From contig NC_073303.1 of NCBI RefSeq assembly GCF_027595985.1, forward strand, positions 326,739,679 through 326,803,678: 64,000 nt of DNA, in the 5' to 3' direction. Shown piece by piece: positions 43,999 through 55,976 of the stretch. The stretch's first letter is position 1, and each line of letters begins with the position of its first letter. The position numbers were made by a program, and so were the translations under genes. The notes beneath the pieces were generated by a model. That model did no database searches, had not been told where the DNA came from, and saw nothing but the letters and a program-made list of their open reading frames with translations. This stretch comes from Sorex araneus (taxonomy: Eukaryota; Chordata; Mammalia; Eulipotyphla; Soricidae).

Positions 43999-44617
43999 CA
44001 GAATACTATGAAATACTTAAGAAATGGAGTATAGTGTCTCATAAGCCAACTATGAAGTAACATTGGAGAAGATACTGAAGATACTTGCATAGAAAACACA
44101 GTGGAATCTACTTTTATTTTGAATACCTTTCATATGTTGTACAGTAATTACCCAGTTATATTTTTCCTCTCCCTCAGGAGTTTTCACTTTGTATGAAAGA
44201 TTGTCTACTCTGGGGTAATGGACTTTGATAGTTCCAAGAACACTTTTTTGTACACCTTTATCTTGATCACACCTTTACCTTTCCTCTGTGTATTCAGGAC
44301 AAAAGTGATTTTGTGAATTCATTTACCCATGTCACATTCATGATGGAAGTAGATTCTAGAATGGTGACATTTCTAGCAATATTACTCACAATGATGACTG
44401 ATGGGCCATTGATGTTTTCTTAGATTGAGATTTATTCCTTCTGATTTTTTATCACAAAGTAGTGAGATTATTTAAATGTGCTTAATAAAATAGAAAAAAG
44501 ACAAAATTGCAAAAGACAAGGGTATAAAGGAAAAGATTAAAGAATAAAAATAGTTACTAGAAGAAGATAAACCTTGTCATGTCACTCTAAGCTGTATTTT
44601 TTATTAAAAAATTAAAT
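43999..44617. other. No recognised feature
   Basis: AT-rich; nothing supported. Confidence 0.45.
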
Positions 44618-44775
44618 GTAGGTACTGGGTCTAAGACACTTGCCTTGCATGTGACCAACCACTGGCTCAATCTCTGGCACCACATGGTCTCCTGAGCTTC
44701 ACCAGGAGGGATCTCTGAGCACAGATTCAGGAGTAAGCCCTGAGCACTGCACAGTATGCTCCCCAAATAAATAAA
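44618..44775 (+). mobile_element. SOR-type SINE
   Basis: 'aagacacttgccttgcatgt', 'ctggctcaatctctggcacc', 'gtaagccctgagcactgcac' and an A-rich end. Confidence 0.85.
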
Positions 44776-44924
44776 AGCTGAATGTGTTTTCTATACAGGA
44801 TATGCAAATGAAGAAGTGTGTTCTTGGCTCTGTGTCCGGAGAGAACAGTGGTGGCAGGCAATGAGCACTTCTGCAAAGAGAAGCAGGCAAGTGTGCAGTC
44901 AGGGGGTGGGGAATCAGCTCTGCC

Positions 44925-45085
44925 AGGGACCTGCTCTTCAGCCTTTAGCAAACTTCTTACTCTCTTGGCACCTCCGTCTGTCCACTGTAAAATGGGACCA
45001 TGTCATTTCATCAGTTATTGAGGGGATTAGTGAGAAAATACAGCAAAATATGTATCAGAGCAGTGCGTGGTACACAGTAGGTTCT
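44925..45085 (+). mobile_element. Probable MIR
   Basis: 'ctgtccactgtaaaatggga', 'ttattgaggggattagtgag', 'gtggtacacagtaggttc' match the MIR core and 3' end in order. Confidence 0.72.
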
Positions 45086-45168
45086 AGTATCTTCTGAAAA
45101 AAAGGAAATTGCACAATATGCACAGTAGGTTCTGGTATCTTCTGAAAAAAAAAGGAATTTGCACAATC
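45073..45168. repeat. 48-bp tandem duplication
   Basis: 'cacagtaggttct.gtatcttctgaaaaaaa...gcacaat' is at 45073-45120 and 45121-45168, with few differences. Confidence 0.95.
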
Positions 45169-45462
45169 TTTTATTTATATTAAACCATGTGAGATTCAGT
45201 TAAGAAGTTGTTTATGATTGGAACAATGTTCCAACAGCCATCCCTTCACCAGTGTACATTTACCACCACCAATGTCCCCAGTTTCCCTCCTTCTCCTTCC
45301 ATCCCCCCACCACAAGTCTGCCTTTACAGCAGGCACTTTTCTCCCCCTCTTCCTTTTGGGAATTGTGGTTTGCAATACAGGTACTGGAAGGCTATTATGC
45401 ATGTTCCTTTAGCTACTTTCAGCATTCAGTTCTTGTCCAGAATGATCACTTTTAACTATCAA
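45168..45462 (-). mobile_element. 5'-truncated L1 3' UTR
   Basis: 'accatgtgagattcagttaa', 'catcccttcaccagtgtaca', 'ttgtggtttgcaatacaggt', 'actttcagcattcagttctt' match the reverse of the 3' UTR of the L1 at 7.4 kb. Flanking 'gcacaat' at 45161-45167 and 45463-45469 is a possible short target duplication. Confidence 0.88.
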
Positions 45463-45474
45463 GCACAATATGCT

Positions 45475-45814
45475 CTTGACTGAAAAGTCCAGGGGAAGAC
45501 AGAAATAGTTGTGTATTTTTAATGACACGTGTATATGACTCCCTTAAGATCAAGTAGGGGAACAGTGAAGAGATAGATGAAAATAAGAACTAAGAGAACA
45601 CATGTGAGGTCCCAGCGCTTAGGGCCCCCAGAAAGCCAAGGTGAAAACTAAGGCAAAGGATCAAAGGAGCAGTCTGACAAACAGGAACTGGGGTCTGTAG
45701 AAGCCAGAGGGATGTCAGGAAACAAATGATGAACTCCAAAACTAAGCACCTGAATCCCAAGGAAATGTCCCTCCTTACCCACAAAGGAGAACAAAGGGAT
45801 ATTATTATTAGCAC
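45475..45814. other. No recognised feature
   Basis: Nothing supported. Confidence 0.45.
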
Positions 45815-46060
45815 TATTATCAGAATCAACTGATAATATCTGCTAAGTGTTCACTGTATTTCAGGTGCTGTAGAAAGCCCATTACCCTTTGCAACAACCC
45901 TTGAGAGATTTTTAATAATATTACCCATCTCATTGAAGATTTTTCCTAATAATACTCATCTCATTTGCAGGGGGCAAGTTTAGGAATTTAAGCAGCTTTG
46001 CCCAGCTGTAAACCTCTATGGCAAAGTCAAACCTCCTTTCAGGTTAGTCTGACATTCAAA
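45815..46060 (-). mobile_element. Probable MIR, reverse
   Basis: 'ctgctaagtgttcactgtat', 'ctttgcaacaacccttgaga', 'gcagctttgcccagctgtaa' follow the MIR reverse order. 'taatactcatctcatt' is a duplicate of 'aatattacccatctcatt'. Confidence 0.6.
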
Positions 46061-47794
46061 AACAAATAAAAAGGCAGGTCTCGTGGAGCATTTTTTTTGC
46101 CTACTCCCGAGTGTCTTCACTCTGTAGGAGCCTCTCTGCAGGCTACACTGGCTGGAGCTGACTCTTACTAGTCCCTGAGTTCAGTGTTTCAAGCTACACA
46201 CTGGTAGCTTGAAACTGACAGACACACAGGAGTAGTCACGTTATGAATATTGGCAAATACTGCCATTGAGACCATTTTTTTCTAGCAGAGCTGCTTATCA
46301 TCACTGCCTGGAGCCTTTGAAAGTTAAGTTTCAGTGTTTAGCCGATGAATTCTTTCTGTTTGTTTATTTTTTTTTCATTCTAACAAAGCTAAACATCTCA
46401 AGCAATAGCATTTTATATACTTTCATTTATCCTTTTTCCTAACAGTAATCATTGATTAAAGATAAACATATTTTTTCCCAAACCCAAATGGCATATAATT
46501 TTTTTCTAGATGCTGGGATGGATAATTTCTTTTTCAGGAACATGCCATTGCACTTCTGTACTATATTATCACCAGTTTCCTATATGAATGTTGTGCCTTA
46601 GTGTTTATAAAAGGATAAACCTTTTGAAATTGTTTCTTCTAAAACATTTGTTATTATAAAAATAGAAAGTCATTTGTTTTGACTAGATTATAGTGCCTAC
46701 TATATTGGGCAATTTCTTCGCTAGGTCAATATACATCAAATAATTTTGTATGCCAAGGACTCTGACATGAGCTAGTAAGTAGAAAGCTAGCTAGTTTTAA
46801 GGATCTCACACACAGTGTGGCAACAGGAAAACAAATGTGAGCAACATTTAAAGTTTAATGTGCTGAATGCTGCCACAGAGGTCTGCTCAAGGAACTCTGG
46901 TAGGACCAGAGACCACATTCTAATCCCGGGGAACAAGTCACAACAGACTTTTCAGATCGAGACAATTGGACTTTGCAGGATAGATAACAGAATAAAGACA
47001 TGAATGGAAATAGGGGAGCATGGAATATGATTAAATATTGACGCATTTAACCTCAAATAGAAACCATGGCTCCTGGGGTGACGTAGTACCACCAGAGTAA
47101 GGAGGAGTTAGGGAAGCAGGGAAGAGATGCCTTTTGAAGCTTTTCTTGTAAGAAGTCAGTTTATGAGTAGGTACAAGCAGAAGAGAGAAATAGATGGATG
47201 AGACCAGAATAGAGATATTGAAATATTCTATAAAATCAATGGTAAATACCAGCTAAAGATGGGCAGGCATAAGAGAATGGATCTGAGGGAGACTGGGGCA
47301 AGGTGAACAGACAGCTTCTGATGCCTGTCTGTTGGAAGGTGCAGGCAAAGTAGGACATGTGGGTAGGAGAGCACAGGCTTCCTGGTTCTTAACACCCCAT
47401 GACTGAATAATCCAATTGTGACTGTCTCCTCAGGGACATGCCTGTTTCACCTAGTGAGCTAGAGGGCCGTATTGATGAGCTCCCACACATTTGGTGTTTG
47501 TACCCGTGCTGTTTCTACAGCTGCATGTGCTTGCTGTAATCATACTCCCAACAGATGTTTCCAGTGACTTGGTAGTCTTAAAGAGAGAAATGAGAGACAT
47601 TAAGTTCTTTAGTATGTTCAAATGTAATATGCATTTGTTATAATACTACACGTGGAAGGAATAGTGACAATATTCCTGAGATGTTGTCCCATGGGTATTT
47701 TCTTGTGTTCAACAGCTGTACTTCTACATCATAGTAAGATGAAGGTTAATTTAGAAAGGAGGCTTTGCCCAGTAAAGACTGACCCGCTTAGGGA
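46061..47794. other. Long stretch, one hairpin, otherwise unrecognised
   Basis: No repeat or exon recognised in about 1.7 kb; the inverted repeat at 46186-46215 is listed separately. Confidence 0.45.
46186..46215. repeat. Perfect inverted repeat, 12-bp arms, 6-base loop
   Basis: 'gtttcaagctac' and 'gtagcttgaaac' flank 'acactg'. The stem is too short for a standard microRNA precursor. Confidence 0.93.
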
Positions 47795-47880
47795 CTGGGA
47801 AGGTAGGTCAGACAGGAGAGCACATGCTTGGCATCTGCAGGGCTCTGAGTCTGATCCCTTGCACAGTCTAGTGCCACCCC
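47795..47880 (+). mobile_element. tRNA-headed SINE, degraded
   Basis: 'gggaaggtaggtcagacagg', 'agagcacatgcttggcatct', 'gagtctgatcccttgcacag' follow a SINE head order. Confidence 0.6.
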
Positions 47881-47904
47881 TTCACCTTCCCTTCTTCTTT
47901 ATCC

Positions 47905-47905
47905 C

Positions 47906-47966
<61 letters not shown>

Positions 47967-47982
47967 TGTACACACACAATCA
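47905..47982. repeat. (CTGT)n(CT)n(CA)n compound microsatellite
   Basis: About seven CTGT units, then CT, then CA dinucleotides to about 47978. Confidence 0.95.
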
Positions 47983-48413
47983 GATATGGGGACCAGATAT
48001 AGTCTCCATAAAGTAAAATGAAAAAGACCTCTTTGTGATTGTTCAGAGCATATAGCTCTTGTTTGTAATAACAGTCAAAATGGTCAAATGGGATTTGAAA
48101 GCATTGCTGTAGAAAGAAGCTCAGAAGTTTCAGCAGAGTTACTGTCACTGAAACAGCCCACACACGTTATGAAACATACAAACTCACAAGCATCTGTGTC
48201 TAAAGTCATCCATTGGCAAATAGTACCATTCCCATACATGTTGCGTGGAGAGAGCAAAAAGCCATTTCTGCTAGAATCTGCTATTATTCACCTGCCTCTT
48301 CAGTTTGTTTTTATGGCTGCATGCCCAAATGGCTGTTCTTATTCATCCAAACACATTAGATAATTTTCAAGAGGTATTGCGAAAAAAACCTAAGTCTTAA
48401 GAAACGAAAGAGC
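47983..48413. other. No recognised feature
   Basis: A 91-codon ORF at 48088-48363 (+) has no recognised motif. Confidence 0.45.
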
Positions 48414-48580
48414 AGGAGCTGCAGAGACAGTACAGCAGGACAGGCATTTGCTTTGCACGCTGCTGACCAGGTTCAATTCCCAGCATCCTTCCCATGTGGT
48501 TGACGGAGCACTGTCTGGAGTTATGCCTGGGTGCAGAGCCAGGAGTTACCCCTGAATGTTTCCAGGTGTGTCCTGAAAAC
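48414..48580 (+). mobile_element. SOR-type SINE
   Basis: 'gacaggcatttgctttgcac', 'ccaggttcaattcccagcat', 'gggtgcagagccaggagtta', 'ccaggtgtgtcctgaaaaca'. Confidence 0.9.
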
Positions 48581-50461
48581 ATTAATAAAAAGAAGAAATA
48601 AAATAACAGAAAGTGAAAAAGATCTGAAAGGTAGGCAAAGACCGCTTGTATGCTCTTAAAACTGGAAAGCAGAGACTTCTGATCAAATCACTTAGTCACT
48701 TCTCCGTACAGCCTCCATGATGTGATACCATGAAACATTCCACACTATTGAAGGTGGATGAGCTGAAAGTTCAGCAGCTGTTACTGCCTCCTTCTCTTCC
48801 TGGAAGGCCAAGCCATGTGCATTGGGCTCTTGTTTTGGAATGAATATATTTTCTTAAATATAAGAGAAGCAAATAGAAGAGCTTTCCCCCAATGCATTTC
48901 AAGGGCAGTTATCAGAACATCAACAACAAATCTTTAATTTGAAATACCAGCTGACCATCCTCCTGTCCAAACAAGAGTGGTATGAGCGGAAAGTCAGGTG
49001 ACCTGCATTCAATGTGTAGCTGTGGCCTTTTCTGTTTTAACATTTTCCTTTTAGTCCATTCATAGCAGAAATATTTAATAGTCTAGAAATGCTGGACAGC
49101 TTTCTAAATGTTCCTTTGTGCCTGTGATACCAAGTCTCATTTATTCATGCCCTACTATAATACATGATTTCTAGCAGTGACTCCTTCTAATTACCACCAG
49201 GTTTCTAACCATTTTCATCCTCAAAAAGATTGGGAGGAAATTGTTCTTCATTCTGTTCTATACCTCTTCCTTCTCTTTTTGTCTTGGGAGATTTTTCTTT
49301 TCCCCTGATAATTGAGGTGAAGTGTTTCTATGGTTTGAAATTTGTATTATTTTAGCCCCAATCCAATTCAAAACCTGTGAGATTGAGTAACCTTCGTCTC
49401 ATGCAGGGTTAAACTGCAGATTTCCTTCCTGCCTGATACCTGATACCAGAAAGGAGATTCAAAATATCTGGCCTCACAGGCACTGAACTATCTTTTTTTT
49501 TTTTCCTTGAGTTGTTCTAAAATAAATATGACTGCAATACTGTACTTTGGACAAAAATTGTTTCTTACAAATTGTCAGTGTTTTCTTATTTTTATTAGAA
49601 AATTAAAAATCAAGTAAGGCTTTTTATTAAATAAAATATCAGGAACGATACGTGACTACACCAAAAAAAAAAAAAAGTAAAGCCTCAGTGGCTAACAATG
49701 ACAAGATATAACTGATACACTAATTAATAAGCCATTCATCCAATTATTCCTAAGAAGAGTAGGAACCAGCCACACAATGATATCTATGCTAGGTCACTCC
49801 ATCCTATCCAACATTACCAACCAGAAGCTGCCCAACCTTTTTCTCCCGCATCTATGTAACAGGGATGTTATTAAAAAAAAAAAAAAAAAAACCTCTTTGA
49901 GCAAGGTCTGCAAAAGTGTACTCGAAGGCACCCTGAATTTCCATCTCTGTAGGACTGGGTCAACCCCTCACCTTGATATCACATATTAAAAAATCCTTAA
50001 AATTATTATTTCCAAAGAATTTGGGTCCTTGGGTTCATTTACTTGCCTTGCAAGCATGAAGTGTAGTGTAATTACAATATAGACGATTTTCTGAAAAGAT
50101 AAAGCTTGGAAATTTGAAATATTTTAAGATTTTCATAAAGAAGAATGGAATTCAAAATACAAATTTGCTCTTTCCATAGATAATCTGCTGGAATTTTTAA
50201 GGACACCTTTCTTTTCATCAAGGAAATTAAATTGCAGCAGAATTACTTTACAGAAAGCAAAAATTGGCCATGGCATTTTGTCTACCTAGAAAAAGTTTTC
50301 TCCAAGTACCTATTCCCCTCCCTTCTACCTCCCCACACACACCACCTTCTGCTAGTAATGAGGTTCTCCACCCACTCTCATCCTCTCCACTTATAAGGGG
50401 CAGGGAGTTTGGGCTGCATACATAGCATAGTTCGAAGTCCAAAATTTTCTTGCTTTGGGAG
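48581..50461. other. Long stretch without recognised gene
   Basis: About 1.9 kb with mononucleotide runs only: T at 49492-49504, A at about 49662-49676, A at 49872-49890. Confidence 0.5.
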
Positions 50462-50545
50462 GCCAGGTTTGTGGCTCAGTGGAGAGAGCATCCCTTGAAT
50501 GTGTGAGCCTCTGAGTTTGACCCCTTGCCCCTCAAACAACAAGAA
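50462..50545 (+). mobile_element. tRNA-like SINE head
   Basis: 'gtttgtggctcagtggagag' and 'ctctgagtttgaccccttgc' are spaced like the A and B boxes of a tRNA-derived SINE. The 3' part is short. Confidence 0.55.
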
Positions 50546-51221
50546 AAACAAAAATATCTTGTTTTCACTGACTGACCACTAACTTCTCATTTATTCTTCA
50601 TTGTTTAAGACCCATTTGTTTCCCTGTCACGGATCATGTGGGTCAGTCTCCCATGGTGTTGCCTCAGGCCCTCTGTTGCCAACTCACTGTGCAAGTCCTT
50701 TAAGTCCCTCCTGAGAGATCATTCTCCATCTATCTCTTTCCTTCTGACTGACTTCTCTAGGCATACCATCTAGTTCCAGCCGTGGGTGCACTGGTGACAG
50801 GTGTGGCGTTGAAATTATGTTCATGAGAAACCATTATCAATTGTATTATAAACCACAGGATCTCAGTGTTAAAATGTAAGGATAGAGAAGAAGAAAACAA
50901 CAACCAAGCCTGTTTGTTTGTTTGGATGGCTCTCAAGTAGCATTCATGGGGCCTGGGCACCACTCCCAGCTCTATTCTGCAGGCCTGATGGTTCAGAGCT
51001 GGGCAGTCCCGGGGATGCAGTGCAGCCCAGGCCCAGGAATGTTCAGGGCCCCAGAGAAACCAGGTGCTGCTCGGGGCAGGGAGGAACTGTTTATTCTTTT
51101 TAATAGGGCTGAAGCCCATTAGCTAAAATATTTTGAACATCATCAGTGCATGGCTAGACTAAATATATATCACCTCTTGAACATATTATGCATACTTTTG
51201 AATTTATTCTGTATACTCTCG
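50546..51221. other. No recognised feature; GC-richer patch
   Basis: 50935-51085 is GC-richer. It shares 'tgctcggggcagggaggaa'-like sequence with 57570-57590, so it may be part of an unnamed repeat. Confidence 0.45.
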
Positions 51222-51346
51222 GTAGCCTGGCAAGCTCCCCGTGGTGTATTCGATATGCCAAAAACAGTAACAATAAGTCTCACAATAGAGATGTTACTGG
51301 TGCCCGCTCAAGCAAACTGATGAGCAACGGGATGACAGTGACAGTG
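51222..51346 (+). mobile_element. Type-1 SINE, 5'-truncated
   Basis: Begins at 'ggtagcctggcaagctcccc' and runs to 'gggatgacagtgacagtga'. The tRNA head is absent. Confidence 0.93.
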
Positions 51347-51894
51347 ATATTTATGTGTGCACAGAAATGGAACTTAAAAGGTATTAAAGTAATCACACAT
51401 AGAACTTTCAAACTTCTAAGAAGTTCTCTCTAGCGCTCATACAGGGATGTGGGTATCTGACTTTGTAGACCACTGAGTTGGCCCATGATCCCAGCACCCC
51501 AATGTGAGGGAGAGGTCATAGCATATAACGACAGGGTCAAAATCCCCTAATGGAGGCCAGCTTTTGTGACTTGCCTGCATGTGGATTTATTCTGAGTCAT
51601 TTTCAATAACCCCAACTCCTGTGAAGCTCAGTGGTACCATGCACCAGCATGACGAACAACTGAGCTAATAATAAATCTATCTTGTCATTTCCACAAAACT
51701 GAAAGAAGTAGAGAGAATATGACAGTACCAAACTCTGCCTGCTGGAAAGACAGTTTTCTAAAACAGTGTGGAATTAGACTAGTGGAACATGGAGGTTCAT
51801 TCTAGAAATGGTAAAACACAAAAACATTATTCTGATGTTGTTGAAGTATTGGCATGCATAAAGACTGTAAACTTCATAAAGTTAGTTATCTGCA
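51347..51894. other. No recognised feature
   Basis: Nothing supported. Confidence 0.45.
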
Positions 51895-52180
51895 GCCTAT
51901 TTTATTTTAGAATGTCCTTGTTGAGGAAATATTGCATTGTATAAGCTTCAGAAGTGCAACATTGAAAATCAGTATGAGAATATATCATGGTAACTAAATG
52001 TCTAATTTTATTCCTAACATATAATTGTCTCCTTTTAGCTCATTCCCCCACTCCCTTCCCCACTTCCCTTCTGGCAACCACTTATTGGGCTTCAAGTTAA
52101 AAAGAATTTTAGTTCATCCGTTTGTTTTCTCCATACATTACATATGAATGAAACCACATGGTGTCAAGTGTATTTTAAAT
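51895..52180 (-). mobile_element. Old L1 3' UTR remnant
   Basis: 'catataattgtctcctttta', 'cttctggcaaccacttattg', 'catatgaatgaaaccacatg' follow the reverse of an old mammalian L1 3' region. Confidence 0.6.
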
Positions 52181-52261
52181 AAAACATCTAAAGAAACTGA
52201 TATTTTTAACATTATGAAAAGTTGTTATACTCTCAGAGTTTTGTGGTTGTTGATTGGTTTT

Positions 52262-52340
52262 TTGCAGTGGCGGGGATCAAACGTGAGGCCTCACACACGT
52301 GCAAGGCAAGCGCTGTACCACTGAGCATACACATGCCGCT
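52262..52340 (-). mobile_element. tRNA-like SINE head, reverse
   Basis: 'ggggatcaaacgtgaggcct', 'gcaaggcaagcgctgtacca', 'ctgagc' match a reverse tRNA-SINE head; the body is not SOR-like. Confidence 0.55.
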
Positions 52341-53017
52341 GTACCCATCCCCTGCCCTGCTTTGCAGGGTTTTAACAAAAAACAAAACCCAACGCACGCA
52401 AATCTTCATTATTTAAATTTTGAGAAGATTGTGGTTGGTTAGAAAAAAGTGCTATCACTACTACCTCCATGGATATGATGGCAGAGAAACGCTCAAGCAG
52501 AGGCTTACTTCAAAGAGAAATGTGGACAAAACTATTTTCTGCAGAAAAAAAAGATCAAAGAGGATAGAGAGAGCTGTTTCATTAACCAGACATTCAGATG
52601 TTCCCCCACTCATCAGCTTCCTAGTGGATTCAACTGAAATTTTAACTGTGTGAGGGCCTTGGGGAACAGAACAGAGAGGTGCCTGTGGACCTACTGGTGG
52701 AACGCGCAAGGAACTAGCAAGTGGTTCCCTGTGAGTAGACTTCTTCAAAGGTGAGAAGTGCCCATGGTGCCATGATGGACCATGGGTGGCCTGGAATTGC
52801 CCGTGCCATTTGAGTGGTCCCCATTCTTGGTTCTTGATGCATTCTGAAAGACATAATAGTATTAAAAGAAGATAACAGTAAACGCTTGACAAGCAAGTGG
52901 TATGTGCCACACTGTGATTGATTTAATGAATGCGACAGGGGTGCAGTGATTATGAGGATGTCCTAAGACACCTACTTCAGCTTCCATGCTTACTAGCTGG
53001 GTATAGTAATGTCTTTC
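52341..53017. other. No recognised feature
   Basis: A 149-codon minus ORF (52461-52910) has no recognised motif. Confidence 0.45.
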
Positions 53018-53336
53018 TTTTCCTTCCTTCCTTCCTTCCTTCCTTCCTTCCTTCCTTCCTTCCTTCCTTCCTTCCTTCCTTCCTTCCTTCCTTCCTTCCT
53101 TCCTTCCTTCCTCCCTTCCTCCCTCCCTCCCTTCTTTCCTTCCTTCCTTCCTTCCTTCCTTCCTTCCTTCTTTCCTCCCTCCCTCCCTCCCTCCCTCCCT
53201 CCCTCCCTTCCTTCCTTCCTTCCTTCCTTCCTTCCTTCCTTCCTTCCTTCCTTCCTTCCTTCCTTCCTTCCTTCTTTCCTTCCTTCCTCTTTCCTTCCTC
53301 CCTCCCTCCCTCCCTCCCTCCCTCCCTTTCTTCCTC
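53018..53336. repeat. (TTCC)n/(TCCC)n polypyrimidine tract
   Basis: About 320 bases of almost pure pyrimidine on the plus strand, blocks of TTCC alternating with TCCC. Long PSFL- and EGRK-rich ORFs over it are artefacts. Confidence 0.99.
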
Positions 53337-53349
53337 CATAATTGTTTTC

Positions 53350-53512
53350 AGAGGGAGGGAGGACAAACTAGTGGTGCTCAAGGTTTACTCCTGGCTGTGT
53401 GTTCAGTGATCACTCCTTATGGACATCAGGGCAATATATGAAATTCCAGAGATAAAACCCAGGTCATCTGCATGCAAGGCAACCTTACCAATAGTTCTAG
53501 TTCTTTAGCCCT
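53350..53512 (-). mobile_element. SOR-type SINE
   Basis: 'ctcaaggtttactcctggct', 'gtgttcagtgatcactcctt', 'gcatgcaaggcaaccttacc'. It abuts the polypyrimidine tract, which may have grown from its tail. Confidence 0.8.
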
Positions 53513-53526
53513 ATAACGGCATTGTT

Positions 53527-53703
53527 ACTTTTTTTCTTTTTAAAAGTTTGGGCTGTACCTAACAGTGTTCAGGGCTTATTACTGGCTCTGTGCTCAAGGA
53601 TCACTCCTGGCAGGGCTCAGGGGACCATAATGGTGTCAGGGATGGAACCCAGGTAGGCTGTGTGCAAGCCAAGCACCTGTCCACTGTACTATCACTTAGC
53701 TCT
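53527..53703 (-). mobile_element. SOR-type SINE, with probable TSD
   Basis: 'gggctgtacctaacagtgtt', 'cactcctggcagggctcagg', 'gtgcaagccaagcacctgtc'. Flanks 'cggcattgtta' and 'tggcattctta' look like an aged target duplication. Confidence 0.88.
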
Positions 53704-53734
53704 GTGATGGCATTCTTAATTCTGTCTGTCTAGA

Positions 53735-53880
53735 TGTCAGTTTCTCCAGGTGTTAAATGGGATTATAAAAGCCATCATCTCAAAGATCAGTGCTAGTTAT
53801 GAGGAATAAACTATGTAATCAAAGGAAAGCATGTAGGATTATGTCTGACACAGTAGATGATCAAGTAAATTTTAGCAATG
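53735..53880 (+). mobile_element. Probable MIR
   Basis: 'gtcagtttctccaggtgtta', 'aatgggattataaaagccat', 'gtctgacacagtagatgatc' match MIR order. Confidence 0.65.
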
Positions 53881-53884
53881 ATCT

Positions 53885-53975
53885 GTTAATCCTAAAAGCT
53901 ATTATTGTTATGTCTAGTTTATAGCTGAGGGAACTAAGACATAGAGAACGTTAGTACAATGTTACCACTGTGCTT
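53885..53975 (-). mobile_element. Possible MIR core, reverse
   Basis: 'agctattattgttatgtcta', 'agctgagggaactaagacat' resemble the reverse MIR core, next to a forward MIR. Confidence 0.5.
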
Positions 53976-55639
53976 TGGAACACTGGCTACTTAGGACACT
54001 GGGTGGCCCAGGAAAAGGAACATAAATATACAAAACATGGTGCTTCAGGGTAAAGGAGGAGAGAGTGTTTCCCAAGGAGTCATTTCCATGGTGGTCTTAA
54101 AAGAGGTCAAAGTTAAAAAATGTTAAAAAGAAGTAGATAGAATACTTTCATTTTGTGGACATTGAGGAGAAGATCTCCATGACAGTAGAAGAGAAATTAT
54201 TCTTGAATAATATAATTCTAAGTGGATTTTTTGTTTGTTTTCTGTACAAATCACGTAAGTCAGTGTATTCTCAACTTTTTTCCCTTCTGATCTAATTTTT
54301 GCCCGCTGGCCTCCTGACCTATAATTTGACTCTATTGTCTCATGCCATGATCCCCCACCCCTACTTACATAATTTTCACCTGTGGGGCCCTTGGATTGTC
54401 TCTGGGGCTCACTGGGAGCTATAAGACCCCCGGATGAGAAAGACTGATCTAGAGAGGAGGATGAGGATGATAATCAATATAGAGGATGACAATGTCTATC
54501 TATATGTATTTATGTAATAGAGACCAAAGTGAAGTTGTAAAATGTTAGGATTAAAAAACAATATATAATATGTAATGATGTTTGGCTTGATTTTCCCATT
54601 AGCTTCATATTTTGTTGGCATTTGACATTTAATTGTAGAGGTTTATATATTTGTTTTGTTCTACAAAACATGCTGATCTCCAGAATATCTTTCTGTCCTG
54701 TTTGAAAGCTCAGTTTTCTGTACTTGGGATCTATAATCTAAATTATAGTCTCAACTCAGTACTGGCAATGATGACCAGGGAAAATAGCACATAATTCAAA
54801 AGGACTAGCCACTTTACAACTTGTTGCTGACAGGAGCAGTATTATCTGCTCCTGTCTATTAGGATTGCTTCTGACATGAGTACTATCTTCCCTGCTAAAA
54901 GTTCCTCCCCATCACTTCCTGAGGATCTTCTACTGAGGACACTCCTGTTTACTATTTATATCCCACCTGATTAATGTATCAAAAGAAAAAGAAAGAAAAG
55001 CATTTGGTCAACCTCTAAGTGGTAGTAGTGTTCTGTTTTGAATGGTAGAGCAACAGTGAGTCATGATTTTCCTCTAGGTGTTTATTAAGCTCACATTTCC
55101 CACAGAACACTTTAGAGTGAGAACATCAAGCTTTGACTAACATTACTGAAGTCTGCTGATGCAAGACTCATAACTGCATTTTTTCTAATAAAAGCAAATT
55201 TAAGCATTGTTTTCATTGCATTAGTGATAATACAAGAGAAGGAACTTCTTCTTGCAATTAGGGTTCTTTTTTTACCCCCTCCCTCAGGAGAATTTTAAAC
55301 CTGAAACATGCTTTGGAACAATTGAGTAGCTTTTAAAGTTCCTAAGGCCACACCATAAATGAATAATAAATAAAGAGAAGTTCTTTTCACAATTTTTTCC
55401 CACACAGATGAATTAGAATGGGTCTTTCTTAGACCTATAATTGCAACAGTTCAAACTTTTCTAATAGCTTCCTGTCTGATTTCAGAGGCATTCAGGGAAA
55501 GATTTACTGAAACATAAGAGCTTTGTGTCATTTATCTTTATGAAAATTGAAAATAAAATAACCCAATATAACAATCAGTGGAACAGAAAGTTAACTGGAG
55601 ATAAGCTAATGAGTATTCCTTTTGTATTAATAATATCTT
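53976..55639. other. Long stretch, mostly unrecognised
   Basis: A possible ancient DNA-transposon-like piece lies near 54265-54450 ('tctcaacttttttcccttct ... ggatgagaaagactgatct'), not assigned. Nothing else supported. Confidence 0.4.
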
Positions 55640-55976
55640 TCTGTGAAGTATTTGGCTTTATGCTGTTGAGTTTCATGAACACCTTAGATATTTTAGATGT
55701 TAGCCCTTTATCAGATATAGGATTTACAAATACACTTCCCATTCCATAGGTTGCCTTTTCATTTTGTTGGTTATTTCCTTAGCCATATAAACACTTTTTA
55801 ATTTGATGTATAGCTGTGCACGTTTTTTTGTTTGTTTGTTTGTTTGTTTTTGCTTGTTCTTTTAGGGTCTGAAATTCCAAAATTGTTTCCAAGATCAAGG
55901 AATTTTTCCTTATGTTTTCTTCTAGGAGTTTTATTATTTCAATTTTTACATTTAGTCTTTAGTCTGTTTAATTTGT

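Noticed and set aside
46186-46215. microRNA precursor
   Set aside because: The stem is 12 bp, well short of a typical precursor hairpin.
52930-53409. Long ORFs on both strands (159 and 134 codons)
   Set aside because: They translate the TTCC/TCCC tract; both strands are open because of the repeat.
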